A stretch of DNA of 64,000 nucleotides. It comes from Vampirovibrionales bacterium. Lineage in GTDB: Bacteria; Cyanobacteriota; Vampirovibrionia; Vampirovibrionales; Vampirovibrionaceae. The notes beneath the pieces were generated by a model that saw only the letters and a list, made by a program, of their open reading frames with translations, was not told the DNA's origin and made no database searches. The position numbers were made by a program, and so were the translations under genes. Below, piece after piece: positions 15,741 through 24,749 of the stretch. Position 1 is the stretch's first letter, and each line of letters opens with the position of its first letter. The stretch covers positions 930,001 through 994,000 of the forward strand of contig JADJRF010000005.1 in NCBI GenBank assembly GCA_016712355.1, in the 5' to 3' direction.

Positions 15741-17555
15741 TTAACGCAAAGCGCCTGCGGCGACTCGGCGCGTACTGAGGGCCTCGCCGCCATCCTGAAC
15801 GCTCTTGAGGTCGCCGAGGAACTGCTCGATATTGCGACGCAGCTTGTCTGATTCGGCATTGACGCCCTGAGCGGTCTGAAACACCTGATCGGCCGCCTCC
15901 TGCGTCTGCCCCGAGGCGACCGCCACTTTCTGGATGCTGGCGGCCACTTCATTGGCGCCGCGGGCGGCTTCGTCCACGCTGCGGGTGATTTCGCGACTGG
16001 TCGCCGTTTGCTCTTCCACCGCAGCCGCAATTCCCTCGGTGACCGAGTTGATATTGCGAATAAAGCCCAGAATCGACTCAATGGCCTGCACCGAGGCTTC
16101 GGTTTCGTTCTGGACGGCGTGGATGTGCTTGGCGATATCCTCAACCGCGCTCTTAGTCTGACTTGCCAGCGATTTGACCTCGTTGGCGACCACGGTAAAG
16201 CCGCGACCGGCCTCGCCTGCGCTGGCGGCTTCGATCGTCGCGTTGAGGGCCAGCAGGTTGGTCTGGTTGGCAATGTTGCTAATGAGTTGCAGAATCGAGC
16301 TGATCTGGCCGGTGGCCTGTTGCAGATTCATGATTTTTTCGTTGGTTCTTTCGGCTTCATGGACCGTAGAGCCCACGATCGTGGTGCAATTGCGCACCAG
16401 CGAGCTGATCTCGTTGACCGCCGCCTCGTTCTGCTGAATCGCGCCGGCCACCAGTTGTACGCTGGTGGAGGTTTCTTCGGTGGCGGAGGCGACCACGGCG
16501 GTTTGACCGCTGGTTTCCTGCGCCGTTTGATTCAGGGCGCGCGAGGCGTCGTTGAGATTGCCAGCCGTGCGACCCAGCGTCGCCAGCAGTTGATTCATGG
16601 CGTGGTCGAACTCGCGCGTCAGTTCTTCGGTTTTAGCCTGAACATGGGCGCGGCGTTCGTTTTCCTGCTCGGTCTGCTGCGCTTTTTCGTGCGAGAGGCG
16701 GTCGGCCTCAGCTTTCTGGCGCTCGACTTCTTGCTGCAAGCGTCGGCCCTCTTCGGCGCGGCGTTCAGATTCAATCATGCCCTGGCGGAACGCTTCCACA
16801 GAGCGCGCCATCTCGCCGATCTCATCCTGACGCGTCAGGCCAGGGGTTTCGACCGACGTGTCCTGGCGCGCCAGCCGGGCCATGGCGTCCTGCACCTGTT
16901 GCAATTGGCGAAACTCTCGGCCCATCAGCCAGTTGATCGCCAGTTGCATCGCGATCATCGCCAGAAACACGATGCCGCAATTGGTCAAAACGCGACTGAC
17001 AATACTCTGGTCATAGCGCGATTTGGGGATGGCCAGACCGACCGAGCCGACGACCTTTCCATTCTCATCGACCAGCGGATTATAACCGCCGTAGTAAGGC
17101 ACTCCATTAAGGTCGGCCAGGCCCCGAAAAGGTTCATTCCTCTGCATGCTGGCGTAGACCTTGGGATCCTGGTGAGTGCCAACGACACGCTCGCCCTTGT
17201 CATTTTTCACGCTGGTGGAGATGCGAACGTCGTTCATAAAGATTGAGGCGACGCTGCCGGTCATTTTGTTAATCGCATCGGGGATCGCATGTTGACCGTT
17301 GATTTTGTACTCCCCCGCCATCAGCGCGCCATTGGTGAGTTGAACCTTCTCCCCTTCGTGCCTCACGAGCGTTTCCATCATCGACAGATAGACGTTCTGG
17401 TCCTGGCTCGCCTCTTCTTTCATATCGTTGCTGGTCGTCCACCAGGTGGCCAGAGAGGAGATAAGGTTGAGCGCCAACAGGCCCACCGTCACAAAGAGGG
17501 TAATTTTGTTGGTGAGCTTCATCCGTTTGAAATCAGTCCAGTCAGTAAGGGTCAC
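15741..17555 (-). CDS. Methyl-accepting chemotaxis protein
   Basis: This is a 604-residue transmembrane chemoreceptor. The first membrane helix (about 17-40) is followed by a periplasmic sensor with a single-Cache look (AINKMTGSVASIFMNDVRIS, then VGSVGLAIPKSRYD). The second helix (about 190-213), a HAMP domain (about 214-266) and a long coiled-coil signalling domain complete it. The tip IANQTNLLALNATIEAASAG and following GEAGRGFTVVANEVKSLA bind CheA/CheW. The start is GTG at 17555 with GAGGAG 9 bases upstream; ATG at 17522 has no ribosome-binding site. No che genes lie nearby, so it is an orphan receptor, perhaps feeding the pilus or flagellar path. The ligand is unknown. Confidence 0.93.
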   Translation of the reverse strand: MTLTDWTDFKRMKLTNKITLFVTVGLLALNLISSLATWWTTSNDMKEEASQDQNVYLSMMETLVRHEGEKVQLTNGALMAGEYKINGQHAIPDAINKMTGSVASIFMNDVRISTSVKNDKGERVVGTHQDPKVYASMQRNEPFRGLADLNGVPYYGGYNPLVDENGKVVGSVGLAIPKSRYDQSIVSRVLTNCGIVFLAMIAMQLAINWLMGREFRQLQQVQDAMARLARQDTSVETPGLTRQDEIGEMARSVEAFRQGMIESERRAEEGRRLQQEVERQKAEADRLSHEKAQQTEQENERRAHVQAKTEELTREFDHAMNQLLATLGRTAGNLNDASRALNQTAQETSGQTAVVASATEETSTSVQLVAGAIQQNEAAVNEISSLVRNCTTIVGSTVHEAERTNEKIMNLQQATGQISSILQLISNIANQTNLLALNATIEAASAGEAGRGFTVVANEVKSLASQTKSAVEDIAKHIHAVQNETEASVQAIESILGFIRNINSVTEGIAAAVEEQTATSREITRSVDEAARGANEVAASIQKVAVASGQTQEAADQVFQTAQGVNAESDKLRRNIEQFLGDLKSVQDGGEALSTRRVAAGALR

Positions 17556-17739
17556 CGGCGCATCTCCTCAGCGATAGGGTAAAAGGGCCTGCGGGCGAGA
17601 GCGAGCCCTCGCGTTCCTCTCATCGTAGCCCGCCCATTTTCTACGCCAGAACCTACAAAAAGAGGATGTTTTGATAGGATAGAACGATACCCGGCCCGTA
17701 TCGGGCGCCTTGGCGGGATGTTTCTTGAAAGGACTCACC

Positions 17740-19122
17740 ATGCGGACCAACCGCTGGATGTCGGTGGCCGATCCCATTCACGGGATTATCCAATTCGATC
17801 GCGACGACGAAACCCATCGCTTGTTGTTAGACGTCATGAACACGCGGGCGTTTCAGCGCTTGCGGCGACTCAAGCAGATGGGTCTGGCCGAATTTGTCTT
17901 TCCCAACGCGGTGCATAACCGCTTTGTGCATAGCTTGGGCGCCACTCACCTGATGGTACTGACGCTTCAGCATTTTCGGCGCGAGCCCGAGACGCGCGAT
18001 CTGCTGAAAAACGCCTTCGCCGATACGGACATCGCGCTGGGACGTTTGCTATTGCTGGGCATTCTTACCCATGATATTGGCCATGGCCCGTTGTCTCATA
18101 CATTAGAAGATATTCTGGGCCTGAAAGAGCGCGGATTGGGACATGACGACTACTGGAACGCTAAAATTCTGCGGGAAGATGACGAGCTGGGCGTCATCTG
18201 GCAGCGCTACGGCGCGCAGTTGCCCGATGCCGTCATTCGCCTGACTGGCGAAGGCGCGCACACCCACTTTCTCGCCTCGCTGATTTCCAGCCAGCTGGAC
18301 ATGGACCGGCTCGACTATCTGTTGCGCGACAGTCACTTCTTGGGGGTTCGCTACGGCCAGATCGAGAGCCAGCGCATTATCGGCAACCTGACCCTGGCGC
18401 AGACGCCCGGCGGTCAGCCCACGCTTGCCGTACGGGAAGAAGCCCTGCCGGCGGTCGAACATTATCTGTTTGGTCGCCACGAAGCCTATAAAATGGCGCT
18501 GCACTCGCTCGACAAGTCCTCAGAAGCCACGCTTAAAAAGACGCTGGAACGTTTTCGATGGGCGCGCGATCGCGATATCGCCGTGGGACCTCCCGCGCAA
18601 TCGCTGTATCAGCTCATGAATGACCCGCAAGCCCTGAGCGTGCCGCAGTATCTGCGTCTGGACGATTACGGCGTCTGGGACGCTATCCACGGCTGGAGCC
18701 TGGAGGCTGACGACGCCCTGTTGCGGCAATTGGCGACGCGATTGATGAAACACGATATCTTCAAGTTCGTCGACCTGCGCGCCTACGGCCTGAGCGGGCC
18801 TCTGCGCGAGACGATGCCCGCCGTTTACGACGCGTTGCAGGCGCATTACGTCAAGCGCGGCCTGTCGATGACCTTCGGCTTCGACGAGCTGCAAGTGCGT
18901 CCGCGCCCGCTCTATCTGCGCGCGCCCGATCGCGAACCCATCTGGATTTTAACCCAGCAAGGCGCCGTGGATCTCGGGGACGCGTCATCGCTGCCGCTGG
19001 GCGCCGACGCGCATCGCGGCGAGAAGCATCTGGCCTTTGTCTGGGACCGCGAGGCCCGCGAGTTCCTCAAACGCCAATTGCAAAGCCTCGCCTCGCCGTC
19101 ACGCGCCAGCAAAGCCGAGTGA
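17740..19122 (+). CDS. HD-superfamily phosphohydrolase (SAMHD1/dGTPase-like)
   Basis: This is a 460-residue metal-dependent hydrolase. The metal ligands are visible as HNRFVHSLGATHLM (about residues 58-71), LTHDIGHGPLSHT (about 108-120, the HD pair) and LDMDRLDYLLRDS (about 188-200). This order is that of deoxynucleotide triphosphohydrolases and their YdhJ/YwfO-like relatives; the N-terminal DPIHGIIQFD is typical of the latter group. The start is ATG with AAAGGA 8 bases upstream. It may trim dNTP pools or act on another phosphorylated nucleotide. It stands alone, convergent with pilT. Confidence 0.88.
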   Translation: MRTNRWMSVADPIHGIIQFDRDDETHRLLLDVMNTRAFQRLRRLKQMGLAEFVFPNAVHNRFVHSLGATHLMVLTLQHFRREPETRDLLKNAFADTDIALGRLLLLGILTHDIGHGPLSHTLEDILGLKERGLGHDDYWNAKILREDDELGVIWQRYGAQLPDAVIRLTGEGAHTHFLASLISSQLDMDRLDYLLRDSHFLGVRYGQIESQRIIGNLTLAQTPGGQPTLAVREEALPAVEHYLFGRHEAYKMALHSLDKSSEATLKKTLERFRWARDRDIAVGPPAQSLYQLMNDPQALSVPQYLRLDDYGVWDAIHGWSLEADDALLRQLATRLMKHDIFKFVDLRAYGLSGPLRETMPAVYDALQAHYVKRGLSMTFGFDELQVRPRPLYLRAPDREPIWILTQQGAVDLGDASSLPLGADAHRGEKHLAFVWDREAREFLKRQLQSLASPSRASKAE

Positions 19123-19152
19123 GAATCCCCTAGGCGGATAGAGCGCTTGGCT

Positions 19153-20259
19153 TTAGCCGCCTGAGCCGTGGTAGGCGCCACGGAACATCTGGTGCAGTTC
19201 CGACGGGTTGTCGGAGATGCGCAGGGCTTCGTCCTGAGCAATGAGCTCGTTACGCGTGGCCTTGAACAGCGACCCGTTCAGGTTGCACATATCGTCGAAT
19301 TCTCCGGCGGCCAGCATCTGGTAAATTTCGCCCAGCTCTTCGCGCTTGATGTAATCCTTGACCGCAGGCGACACGCTCATGATTTCCGCCACGGCGACGC
19401 GGCCCCGGCCCTCTTTTTTACGCACCAGCCGCTGCGAAATCGTCCCGATTAAGACGTCGGCCAGTTGATGCCGCACGGGTTCGCGCTCGTGGGGCTCGTA
19501 AATGTTGATAATCCGGTTAATGGTCTGCACGGCGTCGGTCGTGTGCAGCGTGGAGAATACCAGGTGACCGGTTTCTGCGGCGTGCAGCGCAGAGGAGATC
19601 GTCTCGCGATCGCGCATCTCCCCAATCAGGATGACATCGGGATCTTGCCGCAGGGCATACTTCAGACCCGAGGGGAACGAGTCCGTATCCACGCCAATCT
19701 CGCGCTGGGTAATGACCGAGCGCATGTTGTGGTACACGTATTCAACCGGATCCTCAATTGTAATGATATGGCGGGCCGTCGACTCATTGATATGATTCAA
19801 CAGGGCCGCCAGCGTGGTGGATTTCCCCGCGCCGGTGGGACCGGTCAGCAGCACCAGCCCTTTGTGGTGCTCGGTGAAACGCGTAATAATGGACGGCAGG
19901 CCGATCTCTTCTATTTTAGGAATTTTGAGCGGAATGACCCGCAAAACAAGCCCCGGACGATTTAATTCAAAGAAGAAGTTGACCCGAAAGCGCGCAACGT
20001 CTTCGAGATCGTAGCCAAAATCGAAGTCGCGGCGCGACATCACGCGATCCATCACCTTGGGCGGAATAATGCGCTGGGCGAAGGCCGTCATGGAGTCTTC
20101 GTCCATCGGCGGCAATTTGGTGCTGATCATCTCGCCGTCTTTGCGCAGCATCGGCGGATATCCGCAGCGCAAGTGAACGTCCGAAATATTTTGCGCGACG
20201 GCCATCCGCAGAAAGGTTTCGAGATCTTCGGCGATGGACAGTGGGCTCAGGCTGGACAC
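19153..20259 (-). CDS. pilT: Type IV pilus retraction ATPase PilT
   Basis: PilT, 368 residues, is the hexameric ATPase that depolymerises type IV pili and powers twitching. It has Walker A GPTGAGKSTTLA (about 140-151), the Asp box IITIEDPVEY, Walker B ILIGEMRDRET and the His box HTTDAVQTINRIINIYEP. The PilT C-terminal AIRNLIR-type motif is not obvious; SLFKATRNELIAQDEAL occupies that place. The start is GTG, 13 bases inside the end of serS, so the two are co-transcribed. No other pilus genes are in the window. A PilU-like role is possible. Confidence 0.92.
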   Translation of the reverse strand: MSSLSPLSIAEDLETFLRMAVAQNISDVHLRCGYPPMLRKDGEMISTKLPPMDEDSMTAFAQRIIPPKVMDRVMSRRDFDFGYDLEDVARFRVNFFFELNRPGLVLRVIPLKIPKIEEIGLPSIITRFTEHHKGLVLLTGPTGAGKSTTLAALLNHINESTARHIITIEDPVEYVYHNMRSVITQREIGVDTDSFPSGLKYALRQDPDVILIGEMRDRETISSALHAAETGHLVFSTLHTTDAVQTINRIINIYEPHEREPVRHQLADVLIGTISQRLVRKKEGRGRVAVAEIMSVSPAVKDYIKREELGEIYQMLAAGEFDDMCNLNGSLFKATRNELIAQDEALRISDNPSELHQMFRGAYHGSGG

Positions 20260-21545
20260 AACGAGGCTCCCTTGATTGTTTTTCCGGCTCCTCTCCAGTA
20301 TGGCAAGAGCGCGGCGGGAATCGCCACCTCCTGATCGCTGATTTGATAATTCTCCAGAATCGCAATCAGCGTTCGCCCAATGGCAAGCGCTGAGCCGTTG
20401 AGGGTATGGACATAGGCCAGTTTGCCGCCATCCGCTGGACGATATTTCAAACCGGCCCGCCGGGCCTGGAAATCCCAGCAGTTGCTACAGCTAGAAATCT
20501 CGCGATACTGGCCCTGGCCCGGCATCCAGACTTCCAGATCCACGCAGCGCGCCGCCGAAAAGCCCATATCGCCCGTACACAACTCAAGGGCGCGGTACGG
20601 CAATTCCAGCGTCTGGAGGACGCGCTCGGCATCTGCGATCAGGCGCTCATGCTCGGCCTGCGATTGATCGGGATGCGTCAGCTTCACCAGTTCCACCTTG
20701 TCAAACTGATGCTGACGGATCAGGCCGCGCGTGTCCTTGCCGGCGCTGCCCGCCTCGCGCCGAAAACACGGCGTATAGGCGGTTAAATTCACAGGCAGAG
20801 CGGCTTCAGCGATCTCTTCGCCGCGATATAAATTCGTCAGCGGCACCTCGGCTGTGGGAATCAGAAACAGGGCGTCGTCGCGACAGGCAAACATATCGGC
20901 CTCGAACTTCGGCAACTGGCCGGTGCCGATCATCGTGTCGCGATTCACCAGATACGGCGGGCTGATTTCCTCATAGCCCGCGTCGCGGTGCAGGTCGAGC
21001 ATGAGATCTTTCAGCGCGCGCGCCAGCCAGGCCCCGTCGCCGCGCAAGACGGAAAAGCGCGATTGCGCCAGCTTCACGCCGCGTTCAAAATCCAGCGCGC
21101 CCAGGTTCGGGCCGATATCCCAGTGGGCGAGCGCGTCGGGACGCACCCGCGCTTTAAACTCCTCGCCCCATTGCCGTAAACAGACATTATCGGGTTCGCT
21201 GCGCCCATCCGGCGCTTGAGGCGAGGGCAGGTTCGGCAAATTTAGCAGCAAGTCGTCCTGTTCGGCGGCCAGCGACTCTTTTTCGGACTCCAGCGCCTTG
21301 ATGCGTTCGGCGAGCTGGCGCGTTTCGACCTGTAAGGCGTCCGCGTCGCCGCCCTGGCGTTTGGCTTCCCCGATGGCTTTAGTCAGCTCGTTGCGGCGAC
21401 TGCGGCAGGTTTCTTCTTCGCTCAGTAACTGGCGGCGCCGTACGTCCAGCGCCAGCGCGGCGTCGACCGAGAGCCCCGGATCGCGCCGTTTCAGCGCGGC
21501 GTTGACTTCTTCCGGACGCTCGCGAATGTATTTAATATCCAGCAT
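20247..21545 (-). CDS. serS: Seryl-tRNA synthetase
   Basis: SerRS, 432 residues, charges tRNA-Ser. The N-terminal coiled-coil arm (about 30-105) that grips the long variable arm of tRNA-Ser is followed by the class II catalytic core. Motif 2 is CFRREAGSAGKDTRGLIRQH and motif 3 is NGSALAIGRTLIAILENYQ. Length is normal. It is the first gene of a serS-pilT pair transcribed leftward; a housekeeping synthetase driving a pilus ATPase is an unusual pairing, probably only proximity. Confidence 0.97.
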   Translation of the reverse strand: MLDIKYIRERPEEVNAALKRRDPGLSVDAALALDVRRRQLLSEEETCRSRRNELTKAIGEAKRQGGDADALQVETRQLAERIKALESEKESLAAEQDDLLLNLPNLPSPQAPDGRSEPDNVCLRQWGEEFKARVRPDALAHWDIGPNLGALDFERGVKLAQSRFSVLRGDGAWLARALKDLMLDLHRDAGYEEISPPYLVNRDTMIGTGQLPKFEADMFACRDDALFLIPTAEVPLTNLYRGEEIAEAALPVNLTAYTPCFRREAGSAGKDTRGLIRQHQFDKVELVKLTHPDQSQAEHERLIADAERVLQTLELPYRALELCTGDMGFSAARCVDLEVWMPGQGQYREISSCSNCWDFQARRAGLKYRPADGGKLAYVHTLNGSALAIGRTLIAILENYQISDQEVAIPAALLPYWRGAGKTIKGASLCPA

Positions 21546-21626
21546 AACGCTTTATCCCGCTTACAATACTCATATCACGACTGTTATCACGAGACTGATT
21601 ATAGGCCAAATCAGCCCCATTCGCCG

Positions 21627-21785
21627 TTAGGCGGTGATCGCCAGATACAGCATGTAGCAGCCGCCCGCCGCCAGCCCCAGAATCACGGCGATAATCAGCG
21701 CGTTGATGCCATACGAGACCGCGCGGGCCAGCATCAGCAAAATCGATTCTTTGCTCAGACGAAACGACCGGGATGGCAGCTTCAT
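21627..21785 (-). CDS. Small single-pass membrane protein
   Basis: This is a 52-residue protein with a basic N-terminus (MKLPSRSFRLSKES) and one hydrophobic helix (INALIIAVILGLAAGGCYML, about residues 28-47). GGAGGAAG lies 6 bases upstream of the ATG, a strong ribosome-binding site that supports translation. The start codon shares the palindrome CATG with a possible start on the opposite strand. Longer in-frame versions from upstream ATGs run through the divergent gene and are unlikely. Function is unknown; it could be a regulator of a membrane complex. Confidence 0.65.
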   Translation of the reverse strand: MKLPSRSFRLSKESILLMLARAVSYGINALIIAVILGLAAGGCYMLYLAITA

Positions 21786-22509
21786 GACCAACTTCCTCCA
21801 GCACCCTCGCAACGGGCGCCTGATGCGCTTTAACAAGAGCGTCTTCGGCGGATGCGCCCGGATCTTGAATGGCCTCCTCTTGCTGGGGGTGCTGCTGGCG
21901 CTGGGCGGCGACGGCGCGTTGTGGGCCCAAAGCCAAAGCGATACCGCCGACACCGGCGATTGGCCTGCGGATGTCGCGGACCCCAGCCCTGCCGAGCGTA
22001 TGACGCCCAACGCCGCCCCCTCGCCGACGCGCGGCGCCGGCGGGCTGATTCCCGGCAAAAAGAAATCGTTCTGGCGGCGCAGCCCCTTTAAAAAAGAACC
22101 GCCGCCGCCCAGCGAAGAGAAAATCATCAATGTCGGGCCGCGCGCGCATGCGGCTTCCGCCGGGATGTTGCTGCGTCTGCCGCGACCGGTGACGCTCGAC
22201 AGTACGCGGCGCCTGTCGCCCGGCTTTTATCTGGCCAGGCTGCAATCGGCTTCAGGGGCGGCGCCGGCCTTGAGCCTGTCGGCGGGCGGTCGTGCGATGG
22301 GCCTCGTACCGTTGCGTCCCGGCGGCGCTCCGTCGCCAGAGCCGGTGGAATCGATTCATCAGGACCACGTGGCCGTTGCGCCGCGTCTGGACGTGTCGCT
22401 TAGCGCGGATGGGCGTTTTCTCACGATCACGGTGCGCGAAGGCGCGCGTCTATACGTCAGCGACCCGCTACCCGCCGAGCGCGACGATCGACCCGAACTG
22501 CCGTATTAA
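21784..22509 (+). CDS. Hypothetical exported protein
   Basis: This 241-residue protein carries a signal-peptide-like segment (GLLLLGVLLALGGDGALWAQS, split at about residues 33-53) and a proline/serine-rich then beta-rich mature part. Two starts are possible: ATG at 21784 (GGGATGG 7 bases upstream) or ATG at 21823, which gives a more ordinary signal peptide but has no ribosome-binding site. The C-terminal part (VDVSLS-type strands ending in ARLYVSDPLPAERDDRPELPY) suggests a small beta domain. It is divergent from the 52-residue membrane protein and its stop overlaps the wecC stop. No family was recognised. Confidence 0.6.
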   Translation: MTNFLQHPRNGRLMRFNKSVFGGCARILNGLLLLGVLLALGGDGALWAQSQSDTADTGDWPADVADPSPAERMTPNAAPSPTRGAGGLIPGKKKSFWRRSPFKKEPPPPSEEKIINVGPRAHAASAGMLLRLPRPVTLDSTRRLSPGFYLARLQSASGAAPALSLSAGGRAMGLVPLRPGGAPSPEPVESIHQDHVAVAPRLDVSLSADGRFLTITVREGARLYVSDPLPAERDDRPELPY

Positions 22510-23801
22510 AACGACCGGATGCGCGGCGTGCGCATCGCTGCGGCAATCGCCCCGCGATTCAGCGCCAGATCGGCGCGCAAGGCCGCATGGGGAATTAAAA
22601 TCGCCAGATAATCGCATCCAGCGGCAGCTTGCGCCAGCGTCATGTCGCGATATTGGGGTAGCAGCGGATCGTAGCGCCGCGTCGTCAAACCCCGCTCGTC
22701 GAGCCAATCGGCGATGCGCACTGCCGGACTCTCGCGCAGGTCGGCCACATCCGGCTTATAGGCCAGTCCTGCGACGCAAATGACGGGATGATCGAGATCC
22801 GCCACGTCGGCGGCAATTTTTTCGCCGCAATAGGCGGGCATTTGATCGTTGACTTCGCGCGAAGCCCGAATCAGACGGGTTTTCCAGGGCGATGATTCTA
22901 CAAAAAACCATGGATCGACGGCAATACAGTGCCCGCCGACGCCAATGCCCGGCGTGTGCAGGTTGACGCGCGGATGCTGGTTGATGATTGGCAGCAGGGC
23001 CTTCAGATCGACGCCCGATTCGTCGGCGATCAGCGATAACTCGTTAGCCAGCGCGATGTTGACGTCCCGGTAGGTATTTTCGGCCAGTTTGCAGAATTCG
23101 GCGCTCATATCGTCGGTGAGAAACAACTCGCCCGCAATCACGCCCTGCCACAAGGCTTGCGCGCGGGCGGCGCAGGCGGGGGTCAGACCGCCCAGTACGC
23201 GATGATTATGAATCAGCTCGTGCGTGGTATTGCCCGGCAGGATGCGCTCCGGGCAGAAGCACAGATGAAACGTTTCGCCCGCCGTCAGGCCGGAGCGCTC
23301 CAGAATGGGGCGCACGACGTTGCGCGTGGTTCCCGGCGGAACCGTCGATTCCAGCATTACCAGACAGCCGGGGCGCAGCGCAGGCGCGATGGATTCGGCC
23401 GCAGCGCGCACGGCCCGTAAATCGCAGCGTCGCGATTCTGGATGCACCGGCGTCGGCACGGTGATGATAAACACGTCAGCAGGCTCAGGCGTCTGCCCGA
23501 TGGTGAAGGCGGGCGCGCCGCGCAGCATGGTTTGATCGCGCGCGGCCTGAGCCCACGGCGCCAACTCGGGATAACGTTCGGCGATGGCGTCGGTTTCAAT
23601 CATCGCGCGCACGGCGGGATCGATATCCACGCCCTGAACCGCAAAGCCCTTGCGCGCAAACAGCAGGGCCGTCGGCAGGCCGACATACCCCAGACCCACC
23701 ACGCAAATGCGCAGCGTTGCAAGAGAAGACGCGCTGGCGTCAGAAGAAGTTTCAGACGCTTCTGAAACGGCGGCGGACGGGGCGACAGGATGCTGCATCA
23801 T
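22506..23801 (-). CDS. wecC: UDP-N-acetyl-D-mannosamine dehydrogenase family (WecC)
   Basis: This is a 431-residue NAD-dependent nucleotide-sugar 6-dehydrogenase. The Rossmann motif CVVGLGYVGLPTALLFARKG (about 33-52), the catalytic GVGGHCIAVDPWFF (Cys about 280) and the C-terminal GLAYKPDVADLRESPAV are all present. The HC context and CFCPERILPGNTTHELIHN fit the WecC group rather than UDP-glucose dehydrogenase; a separate Ugd is encoded at 60.6 kb. Its product would be a UDP-amino-sugar uronic acid for surface polysaccharide. The start is ATG 23801; a TTG 39 bases upstream is less likely. It is the last gene of the epimerase-aminotransferase-ylqF-wecC run. Exact substrate is inferred. Confidence 0.85.
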   Translation of the reverse strand: MMQHPVAPSAAVSEASETSSDASASSLATLRICVVGLGYVGLPTALLFARKGFAVQGVDIDPAVRAMIETDAIAERYPELAPWAQAARDQTMLRGAPAFTIGQTPEPADVFIITVPTPVHPESRRCDLRAVRAAAESIAPALRPGCLVMLESTVPPGTTRNVVRPILERSGLTAGETFHLCFCPERILPGNTTHELIHNHRVLGGLTPACAARAQALWQGVIAGELFLTDDMSAEFCKLAENTYRDVNIALANELSLIADESGVDLKALLPIINQHPRVNLHTPGIGVGGHCIAVDPWFFVESSPWKTRLIRASREVNDQMPAYCGEKIAADVADLDHPVICVAGLAYKPDVADLRESPAVRIADWLDERGLTTRRYDPLLPQYRDMTLAQAAAGCDYLAILIPHAALRADLALNRGAIAAAMRTPRIRSF

Positions 23802-23846
23802 ACGACATCGGCCTTGGGCGAGACGATCACAAGCGGACAACGCCCC

Positions 23847-24713
23847 TTATTGTAGCAGCAACATATCCGCCGCGCCCGACGGATGAAACTCCAGCGTCAG
23901 CCGCCCGAGGCGTCCTTGACGAAACTCGCTGAGCGCAGCCCGCGCCGTCCGCAGAATATCTGCCTGTCCGCCGCGCGCCAGATATCCCCGCGAGGCGGCC
24001 ATCGCATCCAGCGTCAACGCGGCGTCGGCAGGCAAGCGCAGCGAGGCGCGAATCGTTTGCGGATACAGGGCGCTCAAGTACGAGAGCAGCGCTTGAGCCG
24101 CAATTTCCTCGTCAAAGGCGGCGTCGGACACTGAACTGACCCAGGCGAGTTTCAGCCCGGTCTGCTCGTCGTCCAGACGCGGCGGAATGATGCCGGGCGT
24201 GTCCATCAACTCAACGTCAGGATGGATACGAATCCATTGTGAGGCGCGCGTGACGCCCGCCTTATGCCCGGTGCGCGTCTTGCGGCGCCCCACGACGCTG
24301 TTAATGACGGTCGATTTGCCCACGTTGGGCATCCCGACGACCATCACGCGCACGGGACGGCGCTTGCGTCCCTGGGCCGTCAGCGCCTGCATTTTGGCTT
24401 CTCCCAGCGCCGTGAGCGCTTCAATCAGGCGTTGGCGGGTCTTGCCGCTGTGCGCGTCATAGAGCAGGGCGGCCTCGCGTTCTTGCTGAAACGCTTTCAG
24501 CCAGGCTTTATTCTGCGCCGGATCGGCGAGATCGGCCTTATTAAGAAGCGTGAGCGTGGGCTTGGCCGCCATGGCCTTGCGCAGGCGCGGATTCACCGTC
24601 GACACGGGCAGGCGCGCATCGACCACTTCGATGGTCACGTCTACCAGCTTGAGCGCTTCGGCCAGTTTACGCTCCGCCTTGGCGATGTGGCCAGGGTACC
24701 ATTGAATGGTCAT
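23847..24713 (-). CDS. ylqF: Ribosome biogenesis GTPase YlqF (RbgA)
   Basis: This is a 288-residue circularly permuted GTPase that acts late in 50S subunit assembly. G4 (NKADL, about 58-62) comes before G1 (GMPNVGKST, about 126-134) and G3 (DTPGI), the YlqF/YawG order. The N-terminal IQWYPGHIAKAERKL is diagnostic of the family. The start is ATG with GAGAAGG 7 bases upstream; a TTG two codons earlier is not needed. It sits between an aminotransferase and wecC with gaps of about 35-45 bases, so a ribosome factor is carried in a sugar operon. Confidence 0.95.
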   Translation of the reverse strand: MTIQWYPGHIAKAERKLAEALKLVDVTIEVVDARLPVSTVNPRLRKAMAAKPTLTLLNKADLADPAQNKAWLKAFQQEREAALLYDAHSGKTRQRLIEALTALGEAKMQALTAQGRKRRPVRVMVVGMPNVGKSTVINSVVGRRKTRTGHKAGVTRASQWIRIHPDVELMDTPGIIPPRLDDEQTGLKLAWVSSVSDAAFDEEIAAQALLSYLSALYPQTIRASLRLPADAALTLDAMAASRGYLARGGQADILRTARAALSEFRQGRLGRLTLEFHPSGAADMLLLQ

Positions 24714-24749
24714 CAGCAAGCCTTCTCGCGCGGCAACGCGCGGTTGCGT

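Noticed and set aside
16008..17246. 412-codon plus-strand frame
   Set aside because: It is antisense to the chemoreceptor gene.
22506..22509. Stop codons of two convergent genes overlapping in TTAA
   Set aside because: A compact but common arrangement; no functional meaning is suggested.
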